From NCBI RefSeq assembly GCF_001905125.1, contig NZ_LWLE01000023.1, positions 403,398-467,397 on the forward strand: DNA of 64,000 bases, written 5' to 3'. Each line of letters starts with the position of its first letter. Within the stretch, counting starts at the first letter, position 1. A program made the position numbers and the translations under genes. Under the pieces are notes generated by a model that saw only the letters and a list, made by a program, of their open reading frames with translations, was not told the DNA's origin and ran no database searches. This DNA is from Streptomyces sp. TSRI0281. GTDB taxonomy: Bacteria; Actinomycetota; Actinomycetes; Streptomycetales; Streptomycetaceae. Positions 49,499-59,044 of the stretch are shown piece after piece.

Positions 49499-49819
49499 TC
49501 ACTTCTTCCCACGCCGCGCCGCCAGGGTGAGCAGGCCCACCACGCCGACCACCAGCAGCGCCGCCGGGATCACCCGCTCCAGACGCGGAGCACCGTCCTC
49601 CGACACGAACTGGGCCTTCACGTCCGACACCGAACGGTTCACCGCGACGAACGCACGGCCGGCCGTCCGGTCCACCGTCTGGGCGACCTTGGCCTTCGCG
49701 TCGCCGATGATCGTCTTCGGGTGCACCCGCACCCCGATCTCATCGAGCACCACCGCGAGCTGCTCGCGCCTGCTGATGATGTCCGCCTCGATCTGCGCAG
49801 GGCTCCTGGCATCCGACAC
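49499..49819 (-). CDS. DUF3618 membrane protein
   Basis: A 106-residue protein with the family start SDARSPAQIEADIISRREQL, a helical linker (VHPKTIIGDAKAKVAQTVDR) and one C-terminal TM (VIPAALLVVGVVGLLTLAAR) with a basic end. Proteins of this family occur in actinobacteria beside genes for membrane or stress proteins; function unknown. GTG 49819 has GGAGGCGG upstream. Confidence 0.85.
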   Translation of the reverse strand: MSDARSPAQIEADIISRREQLAVVLDEIGVRVHPKTIIGDAKAKVAQTVDRTAGRAFVAVNRSVSDVKAQFVSEDGAPRLERVIPAALLVVGVVGLLTLAARRGKK

Positions 49820-49947
49820 TGCGCCGCCTCCGTGGTCCTCGTCCGGTAAACCGTCATCGACAGTCTGTCAGCTCGACCGCCCGCACACCCGGCGGCACCC
49901 CTATTACGCTCGGTCCCATACACCCCACGTGCCACCTGAGGAGAACC

Positions 49948-50415
49948 ATGAGCGAGCGACTCCAGCCCGGCGACACCGCCCCCGCCTTCACCCTCCCCGA
50001 CGCCGACGGCAACGAGGTCTCGCTCGCGGACCACAAGGGCCGCAAGGTCATCGTGTACTTCTACCCGGCCGCTCTCACGCCCGGCTGCACCAAGCAGGCC
50101 TGCGACTTCACCGACAACCTGGACCTTCTGGCCACTGCCGGATACGACGTCATCGGCGTCTCCCCCGACAAGCCGGAGAAGCTCGCCAAGTTCCGTGAGA
50201 AGGAGAACCTGAAGGTCACGCTGGTCGGCGACCCGTCCAAGGAGACGCTTGAGGCGTACGGCGCCTTCGGCGAGAAGAAGCTCTACGGCAAAGTGGTGAC
50301 GGGCGTCATCCGTTCGACCATCGTCGTCGACGAAGAGGGCAAGGTGGAGCACGCCTTCTACAACGTCAAGGCGACCGGCCATGTCGCCAAGATCATCAAG
50401 GACCTCGGTATCTGA
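49948..50415 (+). CDS. bcp: Thioredoxin-dependent peroxiredoxin (Bcp/PrxQ)
   Basis: A 155-residue protein. The peroxidatic Cys is in FYPAALTPGCTKQACDFTDN, with the resolving Cys five residues later, as in Bcp/PrxQ. VIGVSPDKPEKLAKFREKEN and STIVVDEEGKVEHAFYNVKA follow. It reduces hydroperoxides using thioredoxin. GAGGAG before the ATG is a strong start. Confidence 0.94.
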   Translation: MSERLQPGDTAPAFTLPDADGNEVSLADHKGRKVIVYFYPAALTPGCTKQACDFTDNLDLLATAGYDVIGVSPDKPEKLAKFREKENLKVTLVGDPSKETLEAYGAFGEKKLYGKVVTGVIRSTIVVDEEGKVEHAFYNVKATGHVAKIIKDLGI

Positions 50416-50480
50416 ACCGCGCGTCCCCGACGGCCCGGCAGCCCGGACACCGACGGCCCCGGCAGCCCGACCACCGGCAG

Positions 50481-50531
50481 CCGTGGCCGTTCCGGGTCTC
50501 CCCGTGGCCGTTCCGGGTCTCCCCGTGGCCG
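50481..50531. repeat. 21-bp tandem repeat (2.4 copies)
   Basis: The 21-base unit CCGTGGCCGTTCCGGGTCTC+C starts at 50481 and 50502, with a partial third copy at 50523, in the region between bcp and the ProP-like gene. Confidence 0.85.
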
Positions 50532-50634
50532 AAAATATGTGAGGGACATCGCAATCGGTCCCTGATTCGGTTTGCAGCCGCCATGCCCGCGCAGAAGCCT
50601 TTCCTGGAACACTCTCCGAGGAAAGGACCCGGCC

Positions 50635-52131
50635 ATGGCGGCCTCCGACCCCCACCAGGCGGCCGATCCCGAAGCGGTCAAACGCCATCCCGCGCTCTTC
50701 CGGGCCATCAAAAAGCGTCAGAATCCCAAGCTGCGCCGGACCGACATCACCGTCACCGACGACCACGCGGTCAAGCGTGCGGTGAAGGCGGCCTCGCTCG
50801 GGAACGCCATGGAGTGGTTCGACTTCGGTATCTACTCCTACCTGGCCGTGACCATCGGGCATGTCTTCTTCCCGTCCGGGAACGACACCACCCAGCTGCT
50901 TTCCTCGTTCGCGACCTTCGCCGTGGCCTTCCTCGTTCGGCCACTCGGGGGAATGTTCTTCGGTCCCATGGGCGACAAGGTCGGCCGGAAAAAGGTCCTC
51001 GCCCTCACCATGATCCTGATGGCGATCGGCACCTTCGCGATCGGCCTGATCCCCTCCCACGGCACGATCGGCCTCTGGGCCCCCGCCCTGCTGATCTTCT
51101 TCCGGATGCTCCAGGGCTTCTCCACGGGCGGTGAATACGGCGGCGCGTCCACCTTCATCGCCGAGTACGCCCCCGACAAGCGCCGCGGCTTCTTCGGCAG
51201 CTTCCTGGAGTTCGGCACCCTCGCCGGATACGTCGGCGCCGCGGGTCTGGTGACCGCGCTGTACGCGGTCCTGGACACCGGCCAGATGGAGTCCTGGGGC
51301 TGGCGCATCCCGTTCCTGGTCGCGGGCCCCCTCGGCCTGGTCGGCCTCTACCTGCGGCTGCGCCTCGACGAGACCCCGGCCTTCCAGAAGCTGGAGGGCG
51401 GCACCGCCCACGCGACCGAGGCCGCCGACGGCGTCGAGTCCACCGCCAAGGGCGACCTCGCCAAGATCTTCCGGGAGTACTGGCCGACGCTGATCCTCTG
51501 CATCTGCCTGGTCGGCGCGTACAACATCACCGACTACATGCTGCTGTCGTACATGCCGACGTACCTCTCCGACGAGCTCGGCTACAGCGAGACCCACGGC
51601 CTGCTGATCCTGCTCGCCGTGATGGTCTTCCTGATGCTGATCATCAGCCAGGTCGGCAAGCTCTCCGACCGCTTCGGCCGCAAGCCGCTGCTGATGACGG
51701 GCATGCTCGGCTTCCTCTTCCTCTCGCTGCCGGCGTTCCTGCTGATCCGCCAGGGCGGCATCCCCGCCATCACGATCGGCATGCTGATGCTGGGCCTGTC
51801 CCTGGTCTGCATGCTCGGCACGATGTCCGCCGCGCTGCCCGCGCTCTTCCCCACCAACGTCCGCTACGGCTCCCTCTCGGTGGGTTACAACCTCTCCGCG
51901 TCGATCTTCGGCGGCACCACCCCCCTGGTGATCACCGCGCTGATCAGCTGGACCGGCTCGAACCTGATGCCCGCGTACTACGCGATGGCGGCCGCCCTGG
52001 TCGGTGTGATCGCCGTGGCCTGCATGAAGGAAACGGCCAACAAGCCCCTGGCCGGCTCCCCGCCCTCGGTGGAGACGGACGAGGAGGCCGCGGAAATCTG
52101 CGCGGCCCAGACACCGGAACCCAAGTTCTGA
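50635..52131 (+). CDS. MFS osmolyte/metabolite:H+ symporter (ProP-like)
   Basis: A 498-residue permease, 12 TM. The start of TM1 ASLGNAMEWFDFGIYSYLAV and the loop FLVRPLGGMFFGPMGDKVGR are typical of the MHS (metabolite:H+ symporter) group, and MLQGFSTGGEYGGASTFIAE is the next signature. Family members take up proline/glycine betaine, citrate, or alpha-ketoglutarate. AAAGGA precedes the ATG. The N-terminal ~55 residues are hydrophilic; the C-terminal tail is acidic. A tRNA gene follows. Confidence 0.9.
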   Translation: MAASDPHQAADPEAVKRHPALFRAIKKRQNPKLRRTDITVTDDHAVKRAVKAASLGNAMEWFDFGIYSYLAVTIGHVFFPSGNDTTQLLSSFATFAVAFLVRPLGGMFFGPMGDKVGRKKVLALTMILMAIGTFAIGLIPSHGTIGLWAPALLIFFRMLQGFSTGGEYGGASTFIAEYAPDKRRGFFGSFLEFGTLAGYVGAAGLVTALYAVLDTGQMESWGWRIPFLVAGPLGLVGLYLRLRLDETPAFQKLEGGTAHATEAADGVESTAKGDLAKIFREYWPTLILCICLVGAYNITDYMLLSYMPTYLSDELGYSETHGLLILLAVMVFLMLIISQVGKLSDRFGRKPLLMTGMLGFLFLSLPAFLLIRQGGIPAITIGMLMLGLSLVCMLGTMSAALPALFPTNVRYGSLSVGYNLSASIFGGTTPLVITALISWTGSNLMPAYYAMAAALVGVIAVACMKETANKPLAGSPPSVETDEEAAEICAAQTPEPKF

Positions 52132-52165
52132 TCGGCCCCGCGCCGAGTACCATGGCAGGCGGCCT

Positions 52166-52249
52166 GCGGCGGTGGTGCAGAGGTGACACAGCAGACTTAG
52201 GATCTGTGGCCCGTGAAACGGCTTGAGGGTTCGAATCCCTTCCGCCGCA
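52166..52249 (+). tRNA. tRNA-Leu (UAG)
   Basis: Acceptor stem GCGGCGG pairs with CCGCCGC at the 3' end. The anticodon stem CAGA/TCTG encloses the loop CTTAGGA, giving anticodon TAG (reads CUA). A long variable arm follows, as in class II tRNA, and the T-arm is GAGGGTTCGAATCCCTT. Discriminator A and following CC complete it; the final A of CCA is not encoded. Confidence 0.95.
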
Positions 52250-52258
52250 CCGAACGGA

Positions 52259-52292
52259 CGGCCCGCGCATCGAAGGATCGATGCGCGGGCCG
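52259..52292 (+). terminator. Terminator after tRNA-Leu
   Basis: CGGCCCGCGCATCGA (52259-52273) and TCGATGCGCGGGCCG (52278-52292) are perfect 15-base arms with a four-base loop, followed by TTT. It also serves the convergent rdgB transcript. Confidence 0.9.
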
Positions 52293-52309
52293 TTTCCGTG
52301 TCCGCGGGC

Positions 52310-52912
52310 TCAGCCCACCAACTCCCGTACCACCGGCACCAGCGCCCGGAACGCCTTGCCCCGGTGGCTGAGGGCGTTCTTCTCCGCCGGGGTGAGCTCC
52401 GCGCAGGTACGGGTCTCGCCCTCGGGCTGGAGGATCGGGTCGTAGCCGAAGCCGTTCGTCCCCGACGGGGTGTGGCGCAGGGTGCCCGGGAGGCGGCCCT
52501 CGACCACGCGTTCCGTGCCGTCGGGGAGGGCCAGGGCCGCGGCACAGGCGAAGTGGGCGGCGCGGTGTTCGCCGCCGATGTCGGCGAGTTGGGCCAGGAG
52601 CAGGTCCAGGTTGGCCCGGTCGTCGCCGTGGGTGCCGGACCAGCGGGCCGAGAAGATGCCGGGGGCGCCGCCGAGGACGTCGACGCAGAGGCCGGAGTCG
52701 TCGGCGACGGCCGGGTGGCCGGTGGCCCTGGCCAGGGCGTGGGCCTTCAGGAGGGCGTTCTCGGCGAAGGTGACGCCGGTTTCCTTGACGTCGGGGATGT
52801 CGGGGTACGCGTCCGCGCCGACGAGGTCGTGGGCCAGGCCCGCGTCGGCGAGGATCGCGTGGAGTTCGGTGATTTTCCCGGCGTTGCGGGTGGCGAGGAT
52901 CAGGCGGGTCAT
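52310..52912 (-). CDS. rdgB: RdgB/HAM1 non-canonical purine NTP pyrophosphatase
   Basis: A 200-residue protein with RdgB landmarks: LILATRNAGKITELHAIL, VTFAENALLKAHALARATGH, AVADDSGLCVDVLGGAPGIF SARW, and GTNGFGYDPIL. It hydrolyses ITP, dITP and XTP to keep them out of nucleic acids. Position between a lipoprotein gene and tRNA-Leu, in the rph-rdgB order usual in actinobacteria. The ATG lies after GATAATCGGGGC with a fair ribosome binding site. Confidence 0.94.
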   Translation of the reverse strand: MTRLILATRNAGKITELHAILADAGLAHDLVGADAYPDIPDVKETGVTFAENALLKAHALARATGHPAVADDSGLCVDVLGGAPGIFSARWSGTHGDDRANLDLLLAQLADIGGEHRAAHFACAAALALPDGTERVVEGRLPGTLRHTPSGTNGFGYDPILQPEGETRTCAELTPAEKNALSHRGKAFRALVPVVRELVG

Positions 52913-52962
52913 GCCCCGATTATCGCCGTGCGCGGCCGGGAGTCCCGGCGGGGGCGTGGACG

Positions 52963-53352
52963 CTACGACGTGCAGACCTTGCCGATCTCGGTGGCGGCGT
53001 CGGTGACCGGGGTGATGTCCGGGGTGGCGTCGCCCTTCTCGATGGAGGCGCGGACGTTGCCGACGCCGTCCTGGAGGTCGTCGACGGCCTTTCCGAGGTC
53101 GGCGTTGTCGGTGGTGTCGCCGAGGCTCTTCAGTTCCTTGTCGATCTCGTCCAGCGCCTCGGACGCCTGCGTCGGGTCCTCGGAGGCATTGGAGATCGCC
53201 TGCTGGAGGTTGTTCACGCTGGTGGCGATGGCGTCGGCGGTACGGACGCAGTCGATGGCCTTGTCGACGGCGCCGCAGCCGACCGCGGTGGTGAGGGTCA
53301 GCAGGGCGGCGGTGACGGCTAGTGCGGTGCGGTGGTGGCGGCGCGAGGCCAT
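52963..53352 (-). CDS. Small secreted lipoprotein
   Basis: A 129-residue protein. The signal peptide ends in the lipobox AVGCG (Cys25 area). The mature part is helical and acidic with two further Cys (IDCVRTADAI and IGKVCTS), which could form a disulfide. GGAGGG precedes the ATG 53352. It lies between rph and rdgB, where such a lipoprotein gene occurs in other Streptomyces; function unknown. Confidence 0.75.
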   Translation of the reverse strand: MASRRHHRTALAVTAALLTLTTAVGCGAVDKAIDCVRTADAIATSVNNLQQAISNASEDPTQASEALDEIDKELKSLGDTTDNADLGKAVDDLQDGVGNVRASIEKGDATPDITPVTDAATEIGKVCTS

Positions 53353-53456
53353 GGTGCGGTCCCTCCCCGGGGGTCGATACGTGGACGGGCGCACGGTTCG
53401 ACCCGTGCGCCCGTGTACGTAACGACGCCGTGTGGTGCGTACTTGGTTGCTTCTTT

Positions 53457-53502
53457 ACCCGGGGAGGGTGCCGGCCGGTCCTACCCGGGGAGGGTGCCGG
53501 CC
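53457..53502. repeat. 20-bp direct repeat at the 3' end of rph
   Basis: ACCCGGGGAGGGTGCCGGCC occurs at 53457-53476 and again at 53483-53502. The second copy contains the rph stop codon and last codons; the first lies just downstream. Confidence 0.9.
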
Positions 53503-54218
53503 AGTGCCTGGTTCTGGAGTGCGGCGAGGTCCACGCAGCCCGCGGTGGCGAGGTCGAGGAGGGCGCCCAGTTCCTTGCGGTCGAACGGTGCGGCCTCCGC
53601 CGTGCCCTGGACCTCGACGAAGCGGCCGTCGCCGGTGCAGACGACGTTCATGTCGGTGTCGGCGCGGACGTCCTCCTCGTAACAGAGGTCGAGGAGCGGG
53701 ATGCCGTCGACGATGCCGACGCTGACCGCGGCGACGGTGTCGGTGAGCGGCTTGCGGCCGTGCTTGATGATCTTCTTACCCTGGGCCCAGGCGACGGCGT
53801 CGGCGAGGGCGACATAGGCGCCGGTGATCGCGGCGGTGCGGGTGCCGCCGTCGGCCTGGAGGACGTCGCAGTCCAGGACGATGGTGTTCTCGCCGAGTGC
53901 CTTGTAGTCGATGACGGCGCGCAGCGAGCGGCCGATGAGCCGGCTGATCTCGTGGGTGCGTCCGCCGATCTTGCCGCGGACCGCTTCGCGGTCGCCGCGG
54001 GTGTTGGTGGAGCGGGGCAGCATGGAGTACTCGGCGGTGACCCAGCCTTCGCCGCTGCCCTTGCGCCAGCGCGGGACACCTTCGGTGACGGAGGCGGTGC
54101 AGAAGACTTTGGTGTCGCCGAAGGAGATGAGGACTGAGCCTTCGGCGTGCTTGCTCCAGCCGCGTTCGATGGTGACGGGGCGGAGCTGTTCGGGGGTGCG
54201 GCCGTCGATGCGAGACAT
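53481..54218 (-). CDS. rph: Ribonuclease PH
   Basis: A 245-residue phosphorolytic exoribonuclease that trims tRNA 3' ends. Conserved pieces: MSRIDGRTPEQLRPVTIERG, FCTASVTEGVPRWRKGSGEG, GWVTAEYSMLPRSTNTR, and DVLQADGGTRTAAITGAYVA. Length is normal. The start at 54218 is the family start. The 3' end carries a tandem duplication without effect on the frame. Confidence 0.96.
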   Translation of the reverse strand: MSRIDGRTPEQLRPVTIERGWSKHAEGSVLISFGDTKVFCTASVTEGVPRWRKGSGEGWVTAEYSMLPRSTNTRGDREAVRGKIGGRTHEISRLIGRSLRAVIDYKALGENTIVLDCDVLQADGGTRTAAITGAYVALADAVAWAQGKKIIKHGRKPLTDTVAAVSVGIVDGIPLLDLCYEEDVRADTDMNVVCTGDGRFVEVQGTAEAAPFDRKELGALLDLATAGCVDLAALQNQALAGTLPG

Positions 54219-54314
54219 GGCGTCGACTTTATCCGCTGGCGGCGGGGCTCCGTTCGGGTGTGAAGGACCCGCACAGGCGGGGCCGGACCGGGCCGGGGCC
54301 AGGTGCGGGAGCGG

Positions 54315-54350
54315 CGCAGGCCCCGCTCCTCGGGAGGAGCGGGGCCTGCG
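54315..54350. terminator. Hairpin terminator between rph and nagF
   Basis: CGCAGGCCCCGCTCCT (54315-54330) and AGGAGCGGGGCCTGCG (54335-54350) are perfect 16-base arms around CGGG. It lies downstream of nagF on the minus strand. Confidence 0.88.
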
Positions 54351-54463
54351 GGCCGCGAACCCGGGTGGTCAGGGGTGGGGCCGTCGCGCGGTCGTGCTGT
54401 GGGCCGTCGAGCCGTGAGCCGTGGGCCGTGGGCCGTCGAGCTGCCGACCGTCGGGTCAGCGGG

Positions 54464-54697
54464 TCACATCATGTCTTCGATGTCGGCGGCGATCGGGTCC
54501 GCGTCGGTCCCGATGACGACCTGGATCGCGGTGCCCATCTTCACGACGCCGTGCGCACCGGCCGCCTTGAGAGCCGCCTCGTCGACCTTGCTGGGGTCGT
54601 GGACCTCGGTGCGAAGGCGAGTGATGCAGCCTTCGATCTCGTCGATGTTCTCGATACCGCCGAGCCCGGCGACGATCTTCTCAGCCTTGCTGGCCAT
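54464..54697 (-). CDS. nagF: PTS EIIB component (NagF-like)
   Basis: A 77-residue IIB protein: KAEKIVAGLGGIENIDEIEG, then the phosphorylated Cys in GCITRLRTEV, and a C-terminal DPIAADIEDMM. It transfers phosphate from EIIA to N-acetylglucosamine in the EIIC permease. In S. coelicolor nagF lies next to nagE1 and nagE2 as here. The gene is divergent from nagE1; a dre site lies between. GGGAGAAGG precedes the ATG. Confidence 0.92.
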   Translation of the reverse strand: MASKAEKIVAGLGGIENIDEIEGCITRLRTEVHDPSKVDEAALKAAGAHGVVKMGTAIQVVIGTDADPIAADIEDMM

Positions 54698-54861
54698 GTC
54701 CTTCTCCCTGGTTTTCGCGTGCTTCGCGGCGCCCACCAATAGGTCCGCTTCGTCACGTTAACGCACGGTTGGCCCATCTTCGCGGGCGAGTAAACGAACT
54801 ATCCCAAAGGATGACGATCACCAGCGCCCTGCCCTCCAGGCAGGCTCCGCACCGTAACGCA

Positions 54862-54877
54862 ACTGGTCTACACCAGT
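54862..54877. promoter_or_regulatory. dre site (DasR binding site) in the nagF-nagE1 intergenic region
   Basis: ACTGGTCTACACCAGT matches the DasR element ACTGGTCTAGACCAGT with one change. DasR represses GlcNAc uptake genes and is released by glucosamine-6-phosphate. The site is 43 bases before the nagE1 ATG. Confidence 0.92.
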
Positions 54878-54919
54878 TTGCAACGACCGCCAAACGTGAC
54901 TTGTTCCGGGAGGATGCCG

Positions 54920-56179
54920 ATGAGTGCGAGCGCGGCTGCGGTACCGCAGCGAAAGTGGTGGAACGGACCGATCCAGGGCCTCCAGAAGGTGGGGCGGAGC
55001 CTGCAGCTGCCGGTGGCCGTTCTCCCGGCGGCGGGTCTGCTGGTCAGCCTCGGTAACCTGTTCAGCTCGTATCTGCACGGCGCGTTCTGGGACAAGACGT
55101 CCAAGGTCATGCTCAACGGCGGCAACGCCATCCTGGACGGCACCACCGGCCTGCCCCTCCTCTTCTGCATCGGCGTGGCCATCGGCTTCGCGAAGAAGGC
55201 GGACGGCTCGACGGCACTGGCCGCCGTGGTCGGCTTCCTCGTCTACCGGGGTGTGCTCGGCGCCTTCCCCGTCGACAACTCGGTGACCGAGGCGCTGCCC
55301 AACGGCACTCCGCAGAACCCGGGCGTACTCGGCGGCATCCTCATCGGCCTGCTCACCGCCGTGGTCTGGCAGCGGTACCACCGCACGAAGCTGGTGGACT
55401 GGCTGGGCTTCTTCAACGGCCGCCGCCTGGTGCCGATCCTGATGGCGTTCCTCTGCGTGATCCTGGGCGTGCTGTTCGGCCTGTTGTGGCAGCCGGTCGG
55501 CGATGCGCTGACCTCGTTCTCCAAGCAGCTGATCAACCTCGGCGCATGGGGCGCGGCCATCTTCGGCTTCGCGAACCGCCTGTTGATCCCGATCGGCATG
55601 CACCAGTTCCTGAACACCTTCTTCTGGTTCCAGGCGGGCGAGTACACCGGCCCGGACGGCGCGACGGTGCAGGGCGACATCTCCCGCTTCTTCGCCGGGG
55701 ACCCGTCGGCCGGACAGTTCACCTCCGGCTTCTTCCCGATCATGATGTTCGGCCTCCCCGCGGCGGCACTGGCCATCGCGCACACCGCGCGGCCGGAGCG
55801 GCGCAAGGAGGTGGCGGGCCTGATGCTGTCCGTGGCACTGACCTCCTTCGTCACGGGCGTCACCGAGCCGCTGGAGTTCTCCTTCATGTTCGTCGCGCCG
55901 TTGCTGTACGGCGTCCACGCGGTCCTCACCGGTGTCTCGATGGGCGTCACCTGGGCACTGGGGGTCCATGCGGGATTCAGCTTCTCCGCGGGCTTGATCG
56001 ACTACGTGGTCAACTGGCATCTGGACACGAAACCGTGGCTGATCATCCCGATCGGACTGTGCTTCGCGGTGATCTACTACGTCGTCTTCCGGTTCGCGAT
56101 CACCAAGTTCAATCTTCAGACCCCCGGGCGCGAACCCGAGGAGCTGGAGAAGGAGATCGAGAAGGACCTCACCAAGTAG
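54920..56179 (+). CDS. nagE1: PTS EIIC permease (NagE1-like)
   Basis: A 419-residue sugar-PTS permease of the glucose/GlcNAc family: GLQKVGRSLQLPVAVLPAAG, IGVAIGFAKKADGSTALAAV, GFFNGRRLVPILMAF, LIPIGMHQFLNTFFWFQAGE and TGVTEPLEFSFMFVAPLLYG. GGGAGG six bases before the ATG fixes the start. It is the paralogue of the GlcNAc permease NagE2 and has no IIB domain of its own, so NagF would supply phosphate. Hairpin terminator downstream. Confidence 0.92.
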   Translation: MSASAAAVPQRKWWNGPIQGLQKVGRSLQLPVAVLPAAGLLVSLGNLFSSYLHGAFWDKTSKVMLNGGNAILDGTTGLPLLFCIGVAIGFAKKADGSTALAAVVGFLVYRGVLGAFPVDNSVTEALPNGTPQNPGVLGGILIGLLTAVVWQRYHRTKLVDWLGFFNGRRLVPILMAFLCVILGVLFGLLWQPVGDALTSFSKQLINLGAWGAAIFGFANRLLIPIGMHQFLNTFFWFQAGEYTGPDGATVQGDISRFFAGDPSAGQFTSGFFPIMMFGLPAAALAIAHTARPERRKEVAGLMLSVALTSFVTGVTEPLEFSFMFVAPLLYGVHAVLTGVSMGVTWALGVHAGFSFSAGLIDYVVNWHLDTKPWLIIPIGLCFAVIYYVVFRFAITKFNLQTPGREPEELEKEIEKDLTK

Positions 56180-56213
56180 CAGCCCCCCGACGGGACTTCG
56201 GTCCCGGTCACGC

Positions 56214-56245
56214 AAGGCCCTCGGACCATCCGGTCCGGGGGCCTT
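56214..56245 (+). terminator. Terminator after nagE1
   Basis: AAGGCCC-CGGACC and GGTCCG-GGGCCTT pair as near-perfect 14-base arms (56214-56245) with a four-base loop. Confidence 0.85.
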
Positions 56246-56329
56246 CGTCATGTCACCGAAAGTGCCCGATCTGCTACTGCGAAGAAGTGGCAAATTGCAG
56301 GTTCCTTATCTAACCCTCACCGTGCTAAA

Positions 56330-56362
56330 ACTGGTCTACACCACTGAGTGGTCCAGACCACG
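56330..56362. promoter_or_regulatory. Two adjacent dre sites upstream of nagE2
   Basis: ACTGGTCTACACCACT (56330-56345) and AGTGGTCCAGACCACG (56347-56362) both match the DasR consensus with two or three changes and are one base apart. Double sites before nagE2 are known in S. coelicolor. Confidence 0.9.
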
Positions 56363-56442
56363 TGGCCGTCTGCCGCGTTACTTCGAGTCGCCGCCTCCCT
56401 TCATCAATGACCTGGGCGGCACATGCCCCATGGAGGAAGTTG

Positions 56443-57708
<1,266 letters not shown>

Positions 57709-57730
57709 ACCGCAGCCGTACGCCGACGTC

Positions 57731-57771
57731 GAAGCCCCCGCCCTCCCCTTGCTCGGGAGGACGGGGGCTTC
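57731..57771 (+). terminator. Terminator after nagE2
   Basis: GAAGCCCCCG-CCTCCC (from 57731) pairs with GGGAGG-CGGGGGCTTC (to 57771), near-perfect arms with a short loop. Confidence 0.9.
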
Positions 57772-57772
57772 G

Positions 57773-58048
57773 TCACGTTCCGCCCGCCCCAGGTGGTCGG
57801 GCGGGGACGTCGGTCGGGGACGGTCGGGTCGGGGCCCCGGCACCGAAGAGGAGGCCACCGAGGAGTTCCGTGCCGGGACCCACGTCCGGGGTGGCGGTGG
57901 CGACGAGGGCCGCCGATGCACGGAGGTGCCGCTCCACGGCGGTCCGGAGTCCGGCGTCCTGGACCATCGGGCCGAACCAGCGCTCGACCTGGGACGCCAG
58001 GCCGAGGAATCCGTCGAGGTCCTGTTCCCGCGCGATTCCGACGATCAT
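57773..58048 (-). pseudogene. Truncated GNAT-like acetyltransferase
   Basis: The 91-residue frame reads MIVGIAREQDLDGFLGLASQ, VERWFGPMVQDAGLRTAVER and ALVATATPDVGPGTELLGGL LFGAG, which resembles the first half of GNAT acetyltransferases (up to the strand before the acetyl-CoA site). It then becomes Pro/Arg-rich and stops; the R/Q-x-x-G-x-G/A acetyl-CoA loop is missing. Either the 3' half was deleted or a frameshift lies at the end of the recognisable part. No ribosome binding site is evident. Confidence 0.5.
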
Positions 58049-58091
58049 CCCGGCAGTCCGGCAGTCACCCGGCCGGGCGCGCCCACCGCTC

Positions 58092-58844
58092 TCAGATCTC
58101 GTAGACCGCGCCGGGCGCGGCCAGCTCCACGGGCCCCCGGTAGACGGCGCGAGCGTCGGCCAGGTTGCGCGCGGCGTCGGTCCACGGCGGGATGTGCGTG
58201 AGGACGAGGCGTCCCGCCCGTGCGCGTGCGGCGCACTCACCGGCCTCGCGGCCGTTGAGGTGGAGGTCCGGGATGTCCTCCTTGCCGTGGACGAACGACG
58301 CCTCGCAGAGGAACAGGTCCGCGCCCTCGGCGAGTTCGTCCAGGGCCTCGCAGGTGCCCGTGTCACCGGAGTAGGTGAGGGTGCGGCCGCCGTGCTCGAC
58401 GCGGATGCCGAAGGTCTCGACGGGGTGGCAGACCTTCTCCGTACGGATCGAGAAGGGGCCGATCTCGAAGGTGCCCGACTTGAGCGTGTGGAAGTCGAAC
58501 ACCTCGCTCATCGCCTGGTCGGACGGGGTGTCCGCATGGGCGGTGATCAGGCGTTGTTCGGTGCCGTCGGGGCCGTAGACCGGGATCGGGGCGGGGCGGC
58601 CGCCGTCGTGCCGGTAGTAGCGCACGACGAAGTAGGCGCACATGTCGATGCAGTGATCGGCATGGAGGTGACTGAGAAAGATCGCGTCGAGGTCGTAGAG
58701 ACCGACGTGGCGCTGCAGCTCGCCGAGGGCGCCGTTGCCCATGTCGAGGAGCAGCCGGAAGCCGTCGGCCTCTACGAGGTAGCTGGAGCATGCCGAACCC
58801 GCGGACGGGAAGGAGCCTGAGCAGCCGACGACGGTGAGCTTCAT
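58092..58844 (-). CDS. MBL-fold metallo-hydrolase (RNase Z-like group)
   Basis: A 250-residue protein with the metallo-beta-lactamase fold: MKLTVVGCSGSFPSAGSACS, FLLDMGNGALGEL region, HLHADH motif in AIFLSHLHADHCIDMCAYFV, GDTGTCEALDELAEGADLFL and VLTHIPPWTD. It resembles actinobacterial RNase Z-like / phosphodiesterase MBL proteins, often named from synteny with rph. The exact substrate is unknown. GGAGG precedes the ATG at 58844. Confidence 0.88.
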   Translation of the reverse strand: MKLTVVGCSGSFPSAGSACSSYLVEADGFRLLLDMGNGALGELQRHVGLYDLDAIFLSHLHADHCIDMCAYFVVRYYRHDGGRPAPIPVYGPDGTEQRLITAHADTPSDQAMSEVFDFHTLKSGTFEIGPFSIRTEKVCHPVETFGIRVEHGGRTLTYSGDTGTCEALDELAEGADLFLCEASFVHGKEDIPDLHLNGREAGECAARARAGRLVLTHIPPWTDAARNLADARAVYRGPVELAAPGAVYEI

Positions 58845-59044
58845 GGAACGTGAACCTCCGAGACGTGGGAACGGGGAGGGTTCGTGCGGTTCGTACGGTT
58901 CGTTGAGCGTAAGGCGCGAAACAGCTGGTCGCTCCTCTGCGGCCTGCCGTTGTGGGGGAACTCACCTGCTCTGTCACCGGTTCGATGGAAGGCCCCTGCG
59001 GGCCGGGGCCGGGCGTGCCGCGCGGGCGCCGGTACGGTCGGGGG

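Noticed and set aside
49639..52545. 968-codon minus-strand frame opposite the ProP-like gene and tRNA
   Set aside because: It runs through a tRNA gene and opposite a clear transporter; no motif is recognisable.
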